Assembly: GCA_007922305.1 (NCBI GenBank) | Contig: ML677343.1 | Coordinates: 29,393,915-29,457,914 of the forward strand | Reading direction: 5' to 3' | Source of the DNA: Dermatemys mawii | Lineage: Eukaryota > Chordata > Testudines > Dermatemydidae | DNA: 64,000 nt | Translations under genes and position numbers: made by a program | The notes under the pieces: model-generated | Seen by the model: the letters and a program-made list of their open reading frames with translations, nothing else | Databases searched by the model: none | Told to the model about the DNA's origin: nothing | Part shown: positions 11,948 through 22,290 of the stretch, one piece after another | Position numbering within the stretch: the first letter of the stretch is position 1 | How the letters are laid out: the number at the start of each line of letters is the position of its first letter

Positions 11948-12200
11948 GGCCAAATTCTGCTCTGAGTTTTACTAGTGTAAATCTGAAGTAACTGCATTAA
12001 CTTCAAAGGAATCACACAGTTACATAAACGTGGTCTTAGATCTTTATTTATACCTGCATATTAACTCAACATTGCTTGAAGTTTAAGGCCCTGAGTCAGG
12101 AAAGCATGCATAACTACGCATTGAGCCTGCATCACTACAATGGACATTAAACACCTGCTTAAATGCTGTCCTTCACAGGTATGTTTTCCTGAACCAAGGG
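11948..12200. repeat. Two short old repeats
   Basis: 'ggccaaattctgctctgagt' with 'tagtgtaaatctgaagtaac' (11948-12040) is one recurrent motif set; similar pieces occur at 17.33 kb and 51.58 kb. 'gtttaaggccctgagtcagg' to 'gttttcctgaaccaagggaa' (12080-12200) is a decayed AAGCACTTAAGC-type palindrome with 'cacctgcttaaatgct' inside. Confidence 0.35.
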
Positions 12201-12552
12201 AAGTCTATGAAACTATAAGGGATAAAAGCCTATTGGAAGACCTCTAAAATAATATATCAAGTGGGAAGAGGAAATGTCCTTCCTTCCTTTTGCACCAAGA
12301 ATAACCTTTAAATATATTAGGTTGGAAACTTTAAGGTACTTGAAATATAAATGTCTTAACATTTACCAATATATGTTTTGATTGTGTGTTTAAAGAAGCT
12401 CTTAGTCCCTCACCTTATATGAGTCCCCTAATAAGCAATGCTACAATGAAGATATGATGCTCAATTTGTGATATCACAGATGTTCCCATAGCAAGACCTG
12501 TTGCTAGATCGGACTGAATAATTAATTTGATAAATTTCACCCATCTGTTCAC

Positions 12553-12564
12553 AGTGTCCAAATT
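12553..12564 (+). repeat. Target-site duplication, left copy
   Basis: AGTGTCCAAATT at 12553-12564 is repeated exactly at 13200-13211, bracketing the inverted insertion between them. Twelve bases is a length typical of target-primed or other retroelement insertion, not of cut-and-paste elements with fixed 2-8 bp duplications. Confidence 0.85.
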
Positions 12565-12664
12565 CGACAAAGAGTCTTGTAGCACCTTATAGACTAACAG
12601 AGATATTTGGGATCATAAGCTTTCGTGGGCTAAGACCCACTTCATTCATCTGATGAAGTGGGTC

Positions 12665-13064
12665 NNNNNNNNNNNNNNNNNNNNNNNNNNNNNNNNNNNN
12701 NNNNNNNNNNNNNNNNNNNNNNNNNNNNNNNNNNNNNNNNNNNNNNNNNNNNNNNNNNNNNNNNNNNNNNNNNNNNNNNNNNNNNNNNNNNNNNNNNNNN
12801 NNNNNNNNNNNNNNNNNNNNNNNNNNNNNNNNNNNNNNNNNNNNNNNNNNNNNNNNNNNNNNNNNNNNNNNNNNNNNNNNNNNNNNNNNNNNNNNNNNNN
12901 NNNNNNNNNNNNNNNNNNNNNNNNNNNNNNNNNNNNNNNNNNNNNNNNNNNNNNNNNNNNNNNNNNNNNNNNNNNNNNNNNNNNNNNNNNNNNNNNNNNN
13001 NNNNNNNNNNNNNNNNNNNNNNNNNNNNNNNNNNNNNNNNNNNNNNNNNNNNNNNNNNNNNNNN
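12665..13064. other. Assembly gap (400 N)
   Basis: Exactly 400 N. The round number suggests an estimated gap size. It falls at the symmetry centre of the inverted repeat, which is where short reads and assemblers fail. The true length may be zero or negative, because the last bases on the left (12656-12664, agaagtgggtc-like) recur at 13087-13095. Confidence 0.95.
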
Positions 13065-13085
13065 GACCCACTTCATCAGATGAAT

Positions 13086-13110
13086 GAAGTGGGTCTTAGC
13101 CCACGAAAGC
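13086..13110 (+). ncRNA. Hammerhead-like ribozyme motif, damaged
   Basis: The plus strand has CAGATGA (13077-13083) where the hammerhead core needs CUGANGA, an extra ATGA (13084-13087), a single A, then helix II GTGGG (13089-13093) / CCCAC (13100-13104), then GAAA (13105-13108) and GC. The CUGANGA, helix II and GAAA order is that of a hammerhead. This copy has lost U4 and gained four bases, so it is unlikely to cleave. Confidence 0.4.
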
Positions 13111-13199
13111 TTATGATCCCAAATATCTCTGTTAGTCTATAAGGTGCTACAAGACTCTTTGTCGCTTTTACAGATCCAGACTAACACGGCTCTGATACT

Positions 13200-13211
13200 A
13201 GTGTCCAAATT
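13200..13211 (+). repeat. Target-site duplication, right copy
   Basis: AGTGTCCAAATT, an exact match to 12553-12564. It defines the right limit of the inverted insertion. Confidence 0.85.
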
Positions 13212-13630
13212 AATTTTCAAATGTATCCCTTATTCAAAATTATTTGCCAAAAAATATATTGATCTGCAGATTGTTTGGGAACAGTTTAGTATATGCTATT
13301 TGAAATTCAAGCTGAGTTGGATACATTTAATCAGTCATATCATATTGGTTCTATTTCTTGATTGGATGAATGTAATTCTAAGAATTAGTATTCTATTGTG
13401 AATAGTCATGGTCATGAGTTCAAAGTTCATATTCTCCAAATAGACTCTAATATTTTATTTAAATCCACTGTTTCCTGCCTGCAAGTTTGTTTGAAGGCAT
13501 CTACAAAAAGAGGCATAAATACTGCTCAAGCTAATTCAGAATTTGATTCTGATCTTTCTTGCACTTCTCAATGGTATTATTCTGCATTTACATCAGAATA
13601 AATGAGATCAGAATCTTATCCTGGTTTCAA
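13212..13630. other. Non-coding AT-rich stretch
   Basis: Nothing recognised; two short open frames without domains. Confidence 0.4.
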
Positions 13631-13634
13631 TATT

Positions 13635-13885
13635 TGTAGTACAGTAGTGACTAAAAGCCCCAGCAGAAACCAGGCCCTCACTGAGCTAGGGACTATAAAA
13701 ATACAAAGTGAGAGGCACCTTGTGGCACAGAGTTTATAACCTTAGAGATAAGGCAGAATAATTATCCCCATTTCACAGTTTAAGGAACTGAGGCACACTG
13801 AGATCAAGAGACACAGGAAATCTGCATCAAAGCCAAGACTTGAAATCGGGTTGTCAAAGACTCAGTCCACTGTTTCAGCCATAAG
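13635..13885 (-). repeat. MIR/CORE-type SINE, nearly full length
   Basis: In reverse orientation: the tail side 'gccccagcagaaaccaggcc' and 'gagctagggactataaaaat', then the core 'attatccccatttcacagtt' and 'ggaactgaggcacactgaga', then the tRNA-derived head side ('gacacaggaaatctgcatca', 'gaaatcgggttg'). The order matches an amniote MIR-like SINE read backwards. It is strongly diverged. Confidence 0.6.
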
Positions 13886-14575
13886 TCCATCCAGTGCTTA
13901 ATTTGTAATGAAAGAGATGCTCAGACTCAACCAATTAGGTGTCAGGCTTCAAGCAATTTTGTTTACTTTCATACCTGACACACACATTCTCTCCGTTTCT
14001 GTCTTAGCGAAGCTGGTTTTATGCATGTAAAATGTTCTGATGGCTTCTGTCCCTGCTGTGTTAGATAATCCCAGGGAGATCTGAGACAAGAGGGCACCAG
14101 AAAACCAAGTGTGGCTTCTGAGCATTTAGGGACAACTGTTATTCTGACTGTGATCAATGGCAAAATTCCGCGCTCCTTCCAAAAGAAATTTCAGACTGCA
14201 GCAAACATGGGAAAAAGGTGTGGAGAAAAAAATATGCCAGTATTATCCTCCATTTTCTTCACTATTATTGCACATTTTTGTGGCTATATAAGAGGAAGGG
14301 GTCTCCAGCATTTTCAACTCTTGCAATTTTATTGCAAGTCTCATGATAGTTGGTATTTTTCTTAATTCCCCAGCTCCTGGGGTCAGGTTATTATCTGGAA
14401 ATTTCAGCTTTCCATCTGAAAAAAAAAAAAGCAAATGTTTAGTTGTTGTGCTTGCAGAGAAAAGCATGAAAATGTGATTTGTCTTCTATTTTCTGAATCT
14501 TTAAGTTACACTCAAAAGAACACAAAATGTATTGTTTTAAAATATCTTATGATAGGTTTAAAAATCTCATGATTT
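13886..14575. other. Non-coding stretch
   Basis: No gene or repeat recognised. There is a 12-bp A tract at 14419-14430. Confidence 0.4.
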
Positions 14576-14578
14576 CTT

Positions 14579-15125
14579 TAAGGACCTAAGAACAGCCATA
14601 CTGGGTCAAACCAAAGATCCATCTAGCCCAATATCCTGTCTTCTGACAGTGGCCAATGCCAGATGCTTCAGCGGAAATAAACAGAATAGGAAGCATCAAG
14701 TGATCCATTCCCTCTCACCCATTTCCAGCTTCTGGCAAATGGAGGCTTGGGACACCATCCCTGACCATCCTGGCGAATAGCCATTGATGGACGTATCCTC
14801 GATGAACTTATCTAGTTCTTTTTTGAACCCTATTATAATCTTGGTCTTCACAATATCCTCCAGCAAGGACTTCCACAAGTTGACTGTGCGTTGTGTGAAG
14901 AAATACTTCTTTTTGTTCGTTTTAAATCTGCTGCCTATTAATTTCATTTGGTGACCCCTTGTTCATGTGTTCTGAAAAGGAGTAAATAACATTTCCTTAT
15001 TTACTTTCTCCACACCTGTTATGATTTTATAGACCTCTATCATATTCCCCCTTAGCTGTCTCTTTTTCTTAGCTGAAAAGTCCCAGTCTTATTAATCTCT
15101 CTTCATATGGAAGCCCTTTCATACC
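14579..15125 (-). pseudogene. CR1-type LINE, 3' end with ORF remnant
   Basis: Reverse-complemented, this is the C-terminal end of CR1 reverse-transcriptase ORF2 plus its 3' tail. The minus frame starting at 14947 reads M-K-L-I-G-S-R-F-K-T-N-K-K-K-Y-F-F-T-Q-R, then V-N-L-W-K-S-L-L, then G-F-K-K-E-L-D-K-F-I and G-W-S-G-M-V. These correspond to the 'RKKFFTxRvVxxWNxLPxxVV' stretch at the end of CR1 proteins. Upstream (15123-14950 on minus) 'gggggaatatgatagaggtc' fits the preceding coding segment. The tail ends at 14579 with 'gacccagtatggctgttctt'-like sequence. It is 5'-truncated and carries stops. Confidence 0.8.
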
Positions 15126-15360
15126 TCAAAGCTTGACTCATGAACTATGAACACTTGTGGTTGGCAATACTTTGCTTGCCACCTTGTTGATCCCAACGGG
15201 CAATTGAAGGCATTTAGCACCTTGTAGCATTGAATCCTACATTTGTTTTCTCTTACTTATAAGATATTGGATGTGATCACTGAGTCTAGCTGGATTCATC
15301 TCCAAACAGGACATGAGTTGTGGACATGGAGGCAAAGGTGTCTATATGTGTGTGTGTGTG
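15126..15360. other. Non-coding stretch with (TG)n
   Basis: Nothing recognised except a short TG tract at 15346-15360. Confidence 0.4.
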
Positions 15361-15965
15361 AGGATCCATAAATCTTGAACTGAGGGCTGTGAGGCTCAAG
15401 GCAACCATTATATCCCAGCCACTGGCTTCTTAGTAACTAGGGAGCCTAGTGGCTAATAGAACCTTAGACCAATCAGAAGCACCGCCCCGGGAGTCCTGAA
15501 TGGAGGAATGCCCAACACCACCAATTGATCCAGGTCCACTATTTAAGTCAGAAGGAGTCACTGGAAAGTGTTGGTGCAAGAGTGAGAATTCCTGGCTAGC
15601 TGCTACATCGGACTCTGTCTTCTCACTTGACTCCTGAAACCTGCTTTCCTGACCTTTCCCTGGTTTCTGCCTTTCTGTCTTATTCCTGATCCCCGCTGCT
15701 GGTCTTTAACTCTGACCCTCAGCTCAAGATTATGGACTGCTGACTCGGAACTGCAGCTCTGGCTACAAGATCTGATGGCCCAAGCCCTGGTCATGACATC
15801 CTGGTATCTGGGGACTGCTGGAGGACAAGTGCACCCTTGGGGGACTTGAGAGAGCTGGCATAGAGCCCTGCTGTACTAGGGACTGGATGGGTGTCTTGCT
15901 TTGGGCCAGCAGATTGGTGCAAAGAGTGTTTAGCAGGGGATTGGATCTGGCCCTGTATAAGGCTA
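15361..15965 (+). mobile_element. Possible solo LTR or LTR-like block
   Basis: Promoter-like features occur in order: a CCAAT box ('gaccaatcagaagc', 15467-15480) and a TATA-like 'tatttaagtca' at 15540-15550. A CT-rich tail with repeated 'cctg.ctt..ctga' follows at 15615-15720. This resembles the U3-R-U5 layout of gypsy-type LTRs common in turtle genomes. I cannot see matching TG...CA ends or a short target duplication, so the class and limits are uncertain. There is no coding content; the 63-codon minus frame inside it is chance. Confidence 0.35.
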
Positions 15966-17050
15966 TAAATTGCTAATATACGTGAAATGAGGAACCAAAT
16001 CCATATACTGTAAAATGCTTTTAAAATCTAGTCTGGCTAGTGTTCCCTATTTCCCAGTCTGTGAAATATTTTTTTTCCTGGTGGTGGACATACACACAGA
16101 AGGTTTTAGAAAAGCATTTGCTTCTGTTATTTTAAAGTGGGCTTAATGCCTTTCGAGAAACTGTGGTTAGGAAAAAAAAATGTCGGGAAGAAATTATTAG
16201 CACAAAACTTAATAACATCCCCCTTGCTTTCTCTGAGGTATTGCCTGAGTGACTGCAGCGTTTACAAAAGGGATTCTAATCTGAAATGAATTTGCAGCTA
16301 ATTCAACCTGTAGGCTAGTGACTCTGGGATTTCCTAGATAATACAATCCAGACAGTAATGTTGATGGATGTTAAGGACTTGCCGGTGTAACAGTTGTAAA
16401 GCTCTGTCATAAGAACAAATGAGGCATTATTGCTTTAACAAAAGTAATCCCACTGCACCAGTAAATTCTGCACTCTTTCAATATCTCAGGATTATTTAGT
16501 TACAGTGAGTTAGTGATGTATTGTCCTTCAAAAAGGCAACAAATATAGAGTGTTGCACCCCTCGATTTGCCATTTATAGGGCTCCAGGAGAACTACTTTT
16601 TTACATATGGAGAGAGTTACATTTAGCAGAGTTGGGTTTTGTACCCAGATGGACAAATTAGAAGAAAAGTAGCCAGATTATAGAAGGTAGTTTGGGGCTC
16701 CTGATTCAATCCTACTCTCAGACTTGCCTTAAGCAGGCAAAGAATCATTTTCTGATTTGGGGATAATAAAGCAAAAATGGCTGAACGTCTGCACGTCTCC
16801 CTAACCATTGGAGCATTAGCTACCTGGCTATTCTTGACTGGAAATAATTTCTACACTCTCAAATAATGACCAACCTCTTTATGGACTTTGATTCCTACAC
16901 CAATATCCCCATACATTATTCAGATGTCCTTAATGCCCAACATCCAGGACATTTCCCTTTGATACAGATGCAACGGTTGGTTAAGGTTGCTCATGTTTTT
17001 CTCTAGAAGTCCATACGCTCCAGTAGCACTGAAAATTCAGAATCCTTTCC

Positions 17051-17053
<3 letters not shown>
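15966..17053. other. Non-coding stretch
   Basis: AT-rich, with no gene or repeat recognised. Confidence 0.4.

Positions 17054-17087
<34 letters not shown>
17054..17087. repeat. (CA)n microsatellite
   Basis: An uninterrupted AC dinucleotide tract of about 34 bp. Confidence 0.95.
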
Positions 17088-17089
<2 letters not shown>

Positions 17090-17331
17090 TCTCCAACCAA
17101 CCACCTTTATTCCTTCTAAATGTTCTCAGGACATTCATTTCTTTAGGTATCTTCTCACCATAAACCTCAGTGTTTCCTCTTCATTCGCCAACATAAAGGA
17201 TTATTTTCCTCCACTTTTTACCAGCATGTAGAACTTTCTGAGCAGCTCAAACTAAATTGTTAAAAGATGATTTAAGGTTCTCTGGGCTTTCCCTTGAGTT
17301 GCAAAGTTTAGAAGCGATTCAGATATATAGT

Positions 17332-17415
17332 TAGGCCAAGTTCTACTTTCACACTGTCTTACTCTAGAGTAACTCCATTTACTTCCGTGTTAGTGAGAGC
17401 AAAATTTGGCCTGGG
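17332..17415. repeat. Short palindromic repeat remnant
   Basis: 'ggccaagttctactttcaca' at the left and 'gagagcaaaatttggcctgg' at the right are approximate inverted ends, with 'gtaactccatttacttccgt' between. It is the same motif set as 11948-12040. Confidence 0.4.
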
Positions 17416-18189
17416 GTGGGAAGAAATATGTTAAATTGACACATATTCTAATTGCCTCAATCAGAACCTGCTAATTACGGATTATTGAACCTGTTACTAT
17501 TAATGCCCCTTCTAAACTTTTGAGGCTCTCTTGTGCTACTCAGAATTCTGTTCACAGTTTGTGTTAACACTATCACTCCTCATGTCTGGTGGTCCTTCTG
17601 TTCCTAATTTTCAAGGTTTTTCAGTCTTCCCTCTTCCCTTTCCAGTAAAGATTTGAAGAACTCACGCAGTGCCCACTACAGTTTGTGATCAAAACACCTA
17701 TTCATTGAATCCCTTTAGATATTTTTGTCCCTTAATTAGCTGACTGACCATTCCCATGGTGCAGGGGAGTTCTCAAGTGGTATAAAATGGCATAGGTGGT
17801 TTTTACACAAACTGATGTGGAAGGCATGTCTGGAATGGCCCTCTCTGCCATGCTAATTCCCTACAAGAGTATCGTTCCATAGCAGATCATAGCTCAGCCC
17901 CTAAATAGCTCAGCCTAACTAAGGCTACAGCTGGAACTAAGGCAATTGGTGGATCAAGATGGTGTAACTGAGTCCCTTTGCCCTCTAGCGTATCATCACA
18001 GAGCAGTGTACGTGGCTTTGGGTCTGTGTAACATTGAAGGTTTTTTAACTGGACTTTCTAGGAAAGATCACACTTATCAGCCTGTCTGAAACCTTCCCAT
18101 TTGTCAAAGGTTAATGAGAAGATGGTCGCAACACAACTTCAGAGGCTCTTCCCTTTCAACAATTAATTTGACAAGTGTCTTTTTGGCTT

Positions 18190-18312
18190 TTGAGAGAGAC
18201 AAGGTAGGTGAGGGGTAATATCTTTCAGTGGACCAATTTCTTAACTTAAAAGATATTACCTCATCTACCTTGTCTCTCTCATATCCCAGGACCAACATGC
18301 CTACAACAACAC
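18190..18312. mobile_element. Inverted Penelope-type terminal repeat, family A
   Basis: The left half 'gagagagacaaggtaggtga' and 'ggggtaatatctttcagtgg' is the reverse complement of the right half 'aaaagatattacctcatcta' and 'ccttgtctctctcatatccc'. The right half then continues to 'aggaccaacatgcctacaac' and 'aacactgc', the family's outer end. This is the same 3' terminal sequence as in the Penelope-like copies at 2.35 and 40.5 kb, arranged as a hairpin. It lacks the hammerhead-like core. A possible duplicated flank (tgtct...cttttg) is too gapped to claim. Confidence 0.6.
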
Positions 18313-21140
18313 TGCAAAAAATGTCTGACTTTTGTCCGGTTCATTGAGGAGACACTGCCCTTGGATGCATTCAGAGTGACCTACTTACAACTGCTAGCCA
18401 GGATTTTTGCTTCTTGGCTGTTATTGTTGGACTTTTCTGCAGTGTTTCATACAGTTAGCCATAATCTTGTCTCGTCTCATGGGCTGTTTTCATATGGCAC
18501 TCTCTCCATTGCATACACAGTAATAATGATGACACATTAAGGACTCTGTCATTTATAATTTCAAAATGCTTCACAAACAATAATTAATTACATATCTCCA
18601 ATACCTTATAAGTGAACTAAGGTGTACACTGACCGAGATGTCTTCATCCACTGCTAAATGCAGCCAGCTGTGGTGTAGAACGCAATAGACACCTAACATT
18701 GATCAGCAGGGTTACACAACAGTTTAGGACAGGAAATGACAAAAGACCATTTTCAATTGAAACAGCAGAGGGAATTGGCCCTGGACACATGGATTTTTAG
18801 TTCCTATAAGTTATCAGTGTGCTACGCAGGAGTCTTTATTTCCTGTCCCCCACCCCCACCCCCACTACAGACACAAGTAATAGGGTCAACATTACAAAAG
18901 ACTAATGCTCTCATCACATGCCATGGGTCAGAGTTTACTAACTCTTCCGGCTACTGTTAAAGCCAAAAACTCTGTATCATGACTCATCCAATGAACAATG
19001 CCTCCTGGCTCTATGCTGTTCATTACAGACTTAGAGGGAAAAGCACTACCAATTGAATTAGCCCCATCATCACTTCCTGCAGCACCTGTCTATTCTCTGG
19101 AGCCCTTCCATCCCATGTGCTGCCTTGGCCTGATGGTCTTAGATGATCTACATGGGACCACAGGGTGCTTTTTTTTCCCCACCTGACCTTACATAGGTTA
19201 TTGTTTTGGGCCCTTACATTTCCTGTGTTGTTGGAGTGGCACAGCAAGTTACCCTGGCAGGCATTAACCCAGGCTTGCCTATAACCAACTCAGTTTGAAA
19301 GGTTTAGGTTTGGTTCAGCTTTGACGATCCAGCCAACCCTGAATTGCTGTCCTTATTCCTAAGTGTAAATGGGCATTTAAGCAGAGTAAAAATGGAGTTG
19401 CTTGTCCACAGCTTCCTGCAGGTTCCCGCTGGAGCTATCGACTACTCTGCTGTCTGTCATGAGTAATCCTGTTCCAAAAGGCTACAGCATCTGCTGTGGA
19501 TGACTTTCAGAACGCTGGGATATGGGATCCAGATGGATGTCCACTTTCTCCTCCAGCAACACATGTGTGCAATTGTTAAACCGATGCACAGTGGGCCCTA
19601 TTTTGATCCTGTTGATGTTCATGGGAATTTTGCTGTTTGACTACAATAGCATCAGGACTTGACCATACATGCTTCCATGAGGCTGAACGCCAAAATGAAC
19701 TGTGGCAACTTGCGGCAGTACCCTAGCAATCTGTATAAGTCACGGACTCATTTAACACACGATAGTTGGATGTCTAGATAGTCTTGTTGACCCAGATGAA
19801 GTGTAGGGCAAAGGGACGGTTTTGAAGAAAGCTAGGTAGTATAAAAAATGGTGACGCATGCACAGAGGTCCAGCAATAATCCAAAACTGATATTTTTAAA
19901 TGCTGATTTTCTCTCAGTCATGACATTTCAAACTTACCCTGGGAACTGCTAGTTATTTATCAGCTTTTAAATGTGACTGTACAGGGAGGTCAGATCTCCA
20001 CAGACTTCTCTTCATTACCCCTGTGATGATGAGGGCTATTTAACCGTGTTTGAAACAAAAATAATATTTTCTCCAAATGCTGGCTTTGCCAAATACAAAA
20101 GCAAGATGACATTTGCTTGGCTTCAGCTGGGGTCACATACAAAGCAGCCTATAAACTGAATAAATATTTCAAATGAAAAAAGAAAATCATTAACCTTTTG
20201 TCATTAGCGTTCACAGTTCTTTGAGCTGCTCAGCAGTTTGAAGTCAAGCACCTGCCAAAATAAGCATCAAGTGTTGTTACCCTCTTAGGGACAACCCTGT
20301 TCCATAAATCACAGCATTTCAATGACAGCTAAATGTGTTTTATATCATATAGAGAGCCTGTGTTTATGAATGTGAGATAAAAGGGGTTTAGCCAGTGCAA
20401 ACACTGGAACTACTGTACAGCGTCTGGCTCTCTTTCATGATACCCCACCCTCCCATCGTTCTTAAACCAGTTTCTATTGCTCGTGTTCACGTTTGTGAGC
20501 GCAACTCTTGGTCTAATTCTCTGTCAATTTCACCTACAGTCAATTTCCTTCTAATTTGTTCTATTTAAAAGGGGGACACTAAGTAATTCCTATAAATGGC
20601 AAGCTGAGTAAAAAGGGGGATTGGAAACATGGCTTCTTTTGGGGCTGTCTTTGTTACAGTAGTTTGATGTCCTGGGACCTAGATACTGATACACAACCAT
20701 ATCAAATTTGTAAGTAATGCGTGTTGGTTTCAGAATGACTCCTTCTATATTTAACACTATTCTTTAAAAGAATTCAATGTAGTCACCATTATTCAGAAGG
20801 ACATTAAGGGCCTAGCTCCTCATGCCTGGATTCCATGAGTCGACCCATGGATGGCAATGGGACAACTTGCATGAGTAGTGTGAGCAGCTCATCACCCGAA
20901 AGACAGATATTGTCAGCACAATTACCCCTGACACAGAGAAAAGAAGGAGAAAAGAAAATACTCCCTTCTTCACGAAAAACTAGTTGAGTACATGGGCCCT
21001 CTTTATTTCTTTAGTTTCAAAGGGAGAGAGGAAAATCCCAATGATTAAACCACAGGACTGGAGTTGGGACATTTGAGTTCTGTTTCTTACTCTGTTACTT
21101 GACTTCCTGTGTGACATTAGGTATATTGTATTGGGCATGG
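18313..21140. other. Non-coding stretch, possible conserved patches
   Basis: No gene is recognised. About 20190-20340 has a mixed-composition, repeat-free look ('gcaccaagtg'-free, with 'cataaatcacagcatttcaa' and 'tgacagctaaatgtg'), the sort of texture seen in conserved non-coding elements; this is only an impression. A C-rich tract occurs at 18846-18865. Confidence 0.3.
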
Positions 21141-21141
21141 T

Positions 21142-21275
21142 TTCAGAGTAGTAGCCGTGTTAGTCTGTATCCACAAAAAGAATGAGGAGTCCTTGTGGCA
21201 CCTTACAGACTAACCAATTTATTTGGGCATAAGTTTTCATGAGCTAAAACCCACTTTATCTGATGTATTTCAGAA
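21142..21275 (-). repeat. Penelope-type terminal repeat, family B
   Basis: The plus strand runs 'ggtttcagagtagtagccgt', 'gttagtctgtatccac', 'aggagtccttgtggcacctt', 'acagactaaccaatttattt', 'gggcataagttttcatgagc', 'aaaacccactttatctgatg'. It is a single unit in the opposite orientation to the right arm at 13.1 kb. On the minus strand the hammerhead-like order is CAGATAA, A, GTGGG, loop, CTCAT, GAAA (21238-21235). The core is mutated, and two of the helix II pairs would be G-U. Confidence 0.65.
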
Positions 21276-21384
21276 AGCCACCTTGTGTGTACGCTTGGAT
21301 GTCCACTTTCCACTCACACCTCCAGCAATACGTGTGTGCAAGTATTGTATTTTGCATATGCACATGGCTAGACAGATGTCTTAA

Positions 21385-21460
21385 ACACTTGGGACCTGAT
21401 TCTGCAATCTTTGTTCATAGCGAGTATTCAGTGGGACTGCTTACCTGAGTAAGTGCGACT
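21385..21460. repeat. Short palindromic repeat remnant
   Basis: 'gggacctgattctgcaatct' with 'cagtgggactgcttacctga' and 'gtaagtgcgactcaacatat' is a decayed half of the AAGCACTTAAGC-like family. Confidence 0.3.
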
Positions 21461-22099
21461 CAACATATGATTCGTGGTTTGTACTTGTGTGTCGGATAAA
21501 GCATGTGCAAAATAGATGGGAAGTTTTAGGAACACATATGCACTAGATTATGGAAATTGTACCTTAAACTTCTGCATTTCAGGTTCCCCAACTCTGGGGG
21601 AGGAGAGGGGGGCAAAAATTACCCCCACCAAAAAAAATGTTGAAGCTTACTTCCCAGATGTTCAGAAAGCATTTAGATCCTGGGATGGAAGGTGAAAGGG
21701 GGGAGTGCCTACATACTGTTTGTGATCACCACCGTTCTAGGGCTGGTATGAATGTATAAATAAAACAAAGTACATTAAGAATATACCCAGCCTCTGCATT
21801 GATGATTTCTCCTCCAATGGGAAGTTCACCTGCAAGGTCTCAACATCTGTTACCACTTGGCTTCAGGACAACATTAATAAAAAATGCAATGATTAACAGA
21901 AGTTTAAATTTGTGTTTCAAACTATACATTTTTCTAACCAACTAAGATTCAGTTTATATTCAGAAGCTTAGCTCTATGACATTATGGTTTGAACCACCCT
22001 TAACCACTCATAATTAAGGTAATGATATCAAATCCATAAAATTAAATAAAGGGTTTGTGGGTATCAGATGCAGTTCATGTGACCATGGCCAGTTCATGA

Positions 22100-22172
22100 T
22101 AGCTGAAATCTTAGCCCCACTCAAGTTAATGAATGTTTTGCCATTGACTTCAATGGGGCTGGGATTTTACCC
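22100..22172. repeat. Short palindrome around CATTGACTTCAATGG
   Basis: 'gctgaaatcttagccccact' on the left is mirrored by 'aatggggctgggattttacc' on the right, with 'tgccattgacttcaat' between. Sister palindromes occur at 37.37, 43.76, 47.46 and 61.44 kb. These look like very old miniature inverted-repeat units of one superfamily. Confidence 0.5.
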
Positions 22173-22290
22173 TTTGTCTCTCTCTGTCTCGGTTCCTTCT
22201 GTGTAAAATGAGGATAATAGTTCACAGGGCTGTTGTGAGAATAAATACGTTGAAGGCTATAAGGTGTTCAAATACTATGGTGAACGGGAG
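22165..22290 (+). repeat. MIR-type SINE, 3' half
   Basis: 'ctctctgtctcggttccttc', 'tgtgtaaaatgaggataata', 'gggctgttgtgagaataaat', 'acgttgaaggctataaggtg' is the canonical MIR core and 3' order in the sense orientation. It directly abuts the palindrome to its left and the block to its right. Confidence 0.75.

Larger units (their letters stand above)
12565..13199. mobile_element. Snap-back Penelope-type insertion with gap
   Basis: The left arm (12565-12664) and the right arm (13065-13199) are inverted copies of one repeat unit (family B). Key blocks are 'gacaaagagtcttgtagcac', 'cttatagactaacagagata' and 'gctttcgtgggctaag', mirrored on the right. The right arm runs further, to 'cagatccagactaacacggc' and 'ctgatact', the usual outer end of the family (also seen at 21.15 kb on the minus strand). 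The whole structure is flanked by a perfect 12-bp duplication, so it is one insertion event. The centre is 400 N. Both gap edges carry CTGATGAAGTGGGTC pointing into the gap (plus 12650-12664, minus 13079-13065). No protein is encoded. Assignment to Penelope-like elements rests on the shared hammerhead-like layout and inverted architecture and is an inference. Confidence 0.7.

Noticed and set aside
12642..13087. Four apparent frames of 141-144 codons across the gap
   Set aside because: They are made of N (unknown residues) and exist only because the gap has no stop codons.
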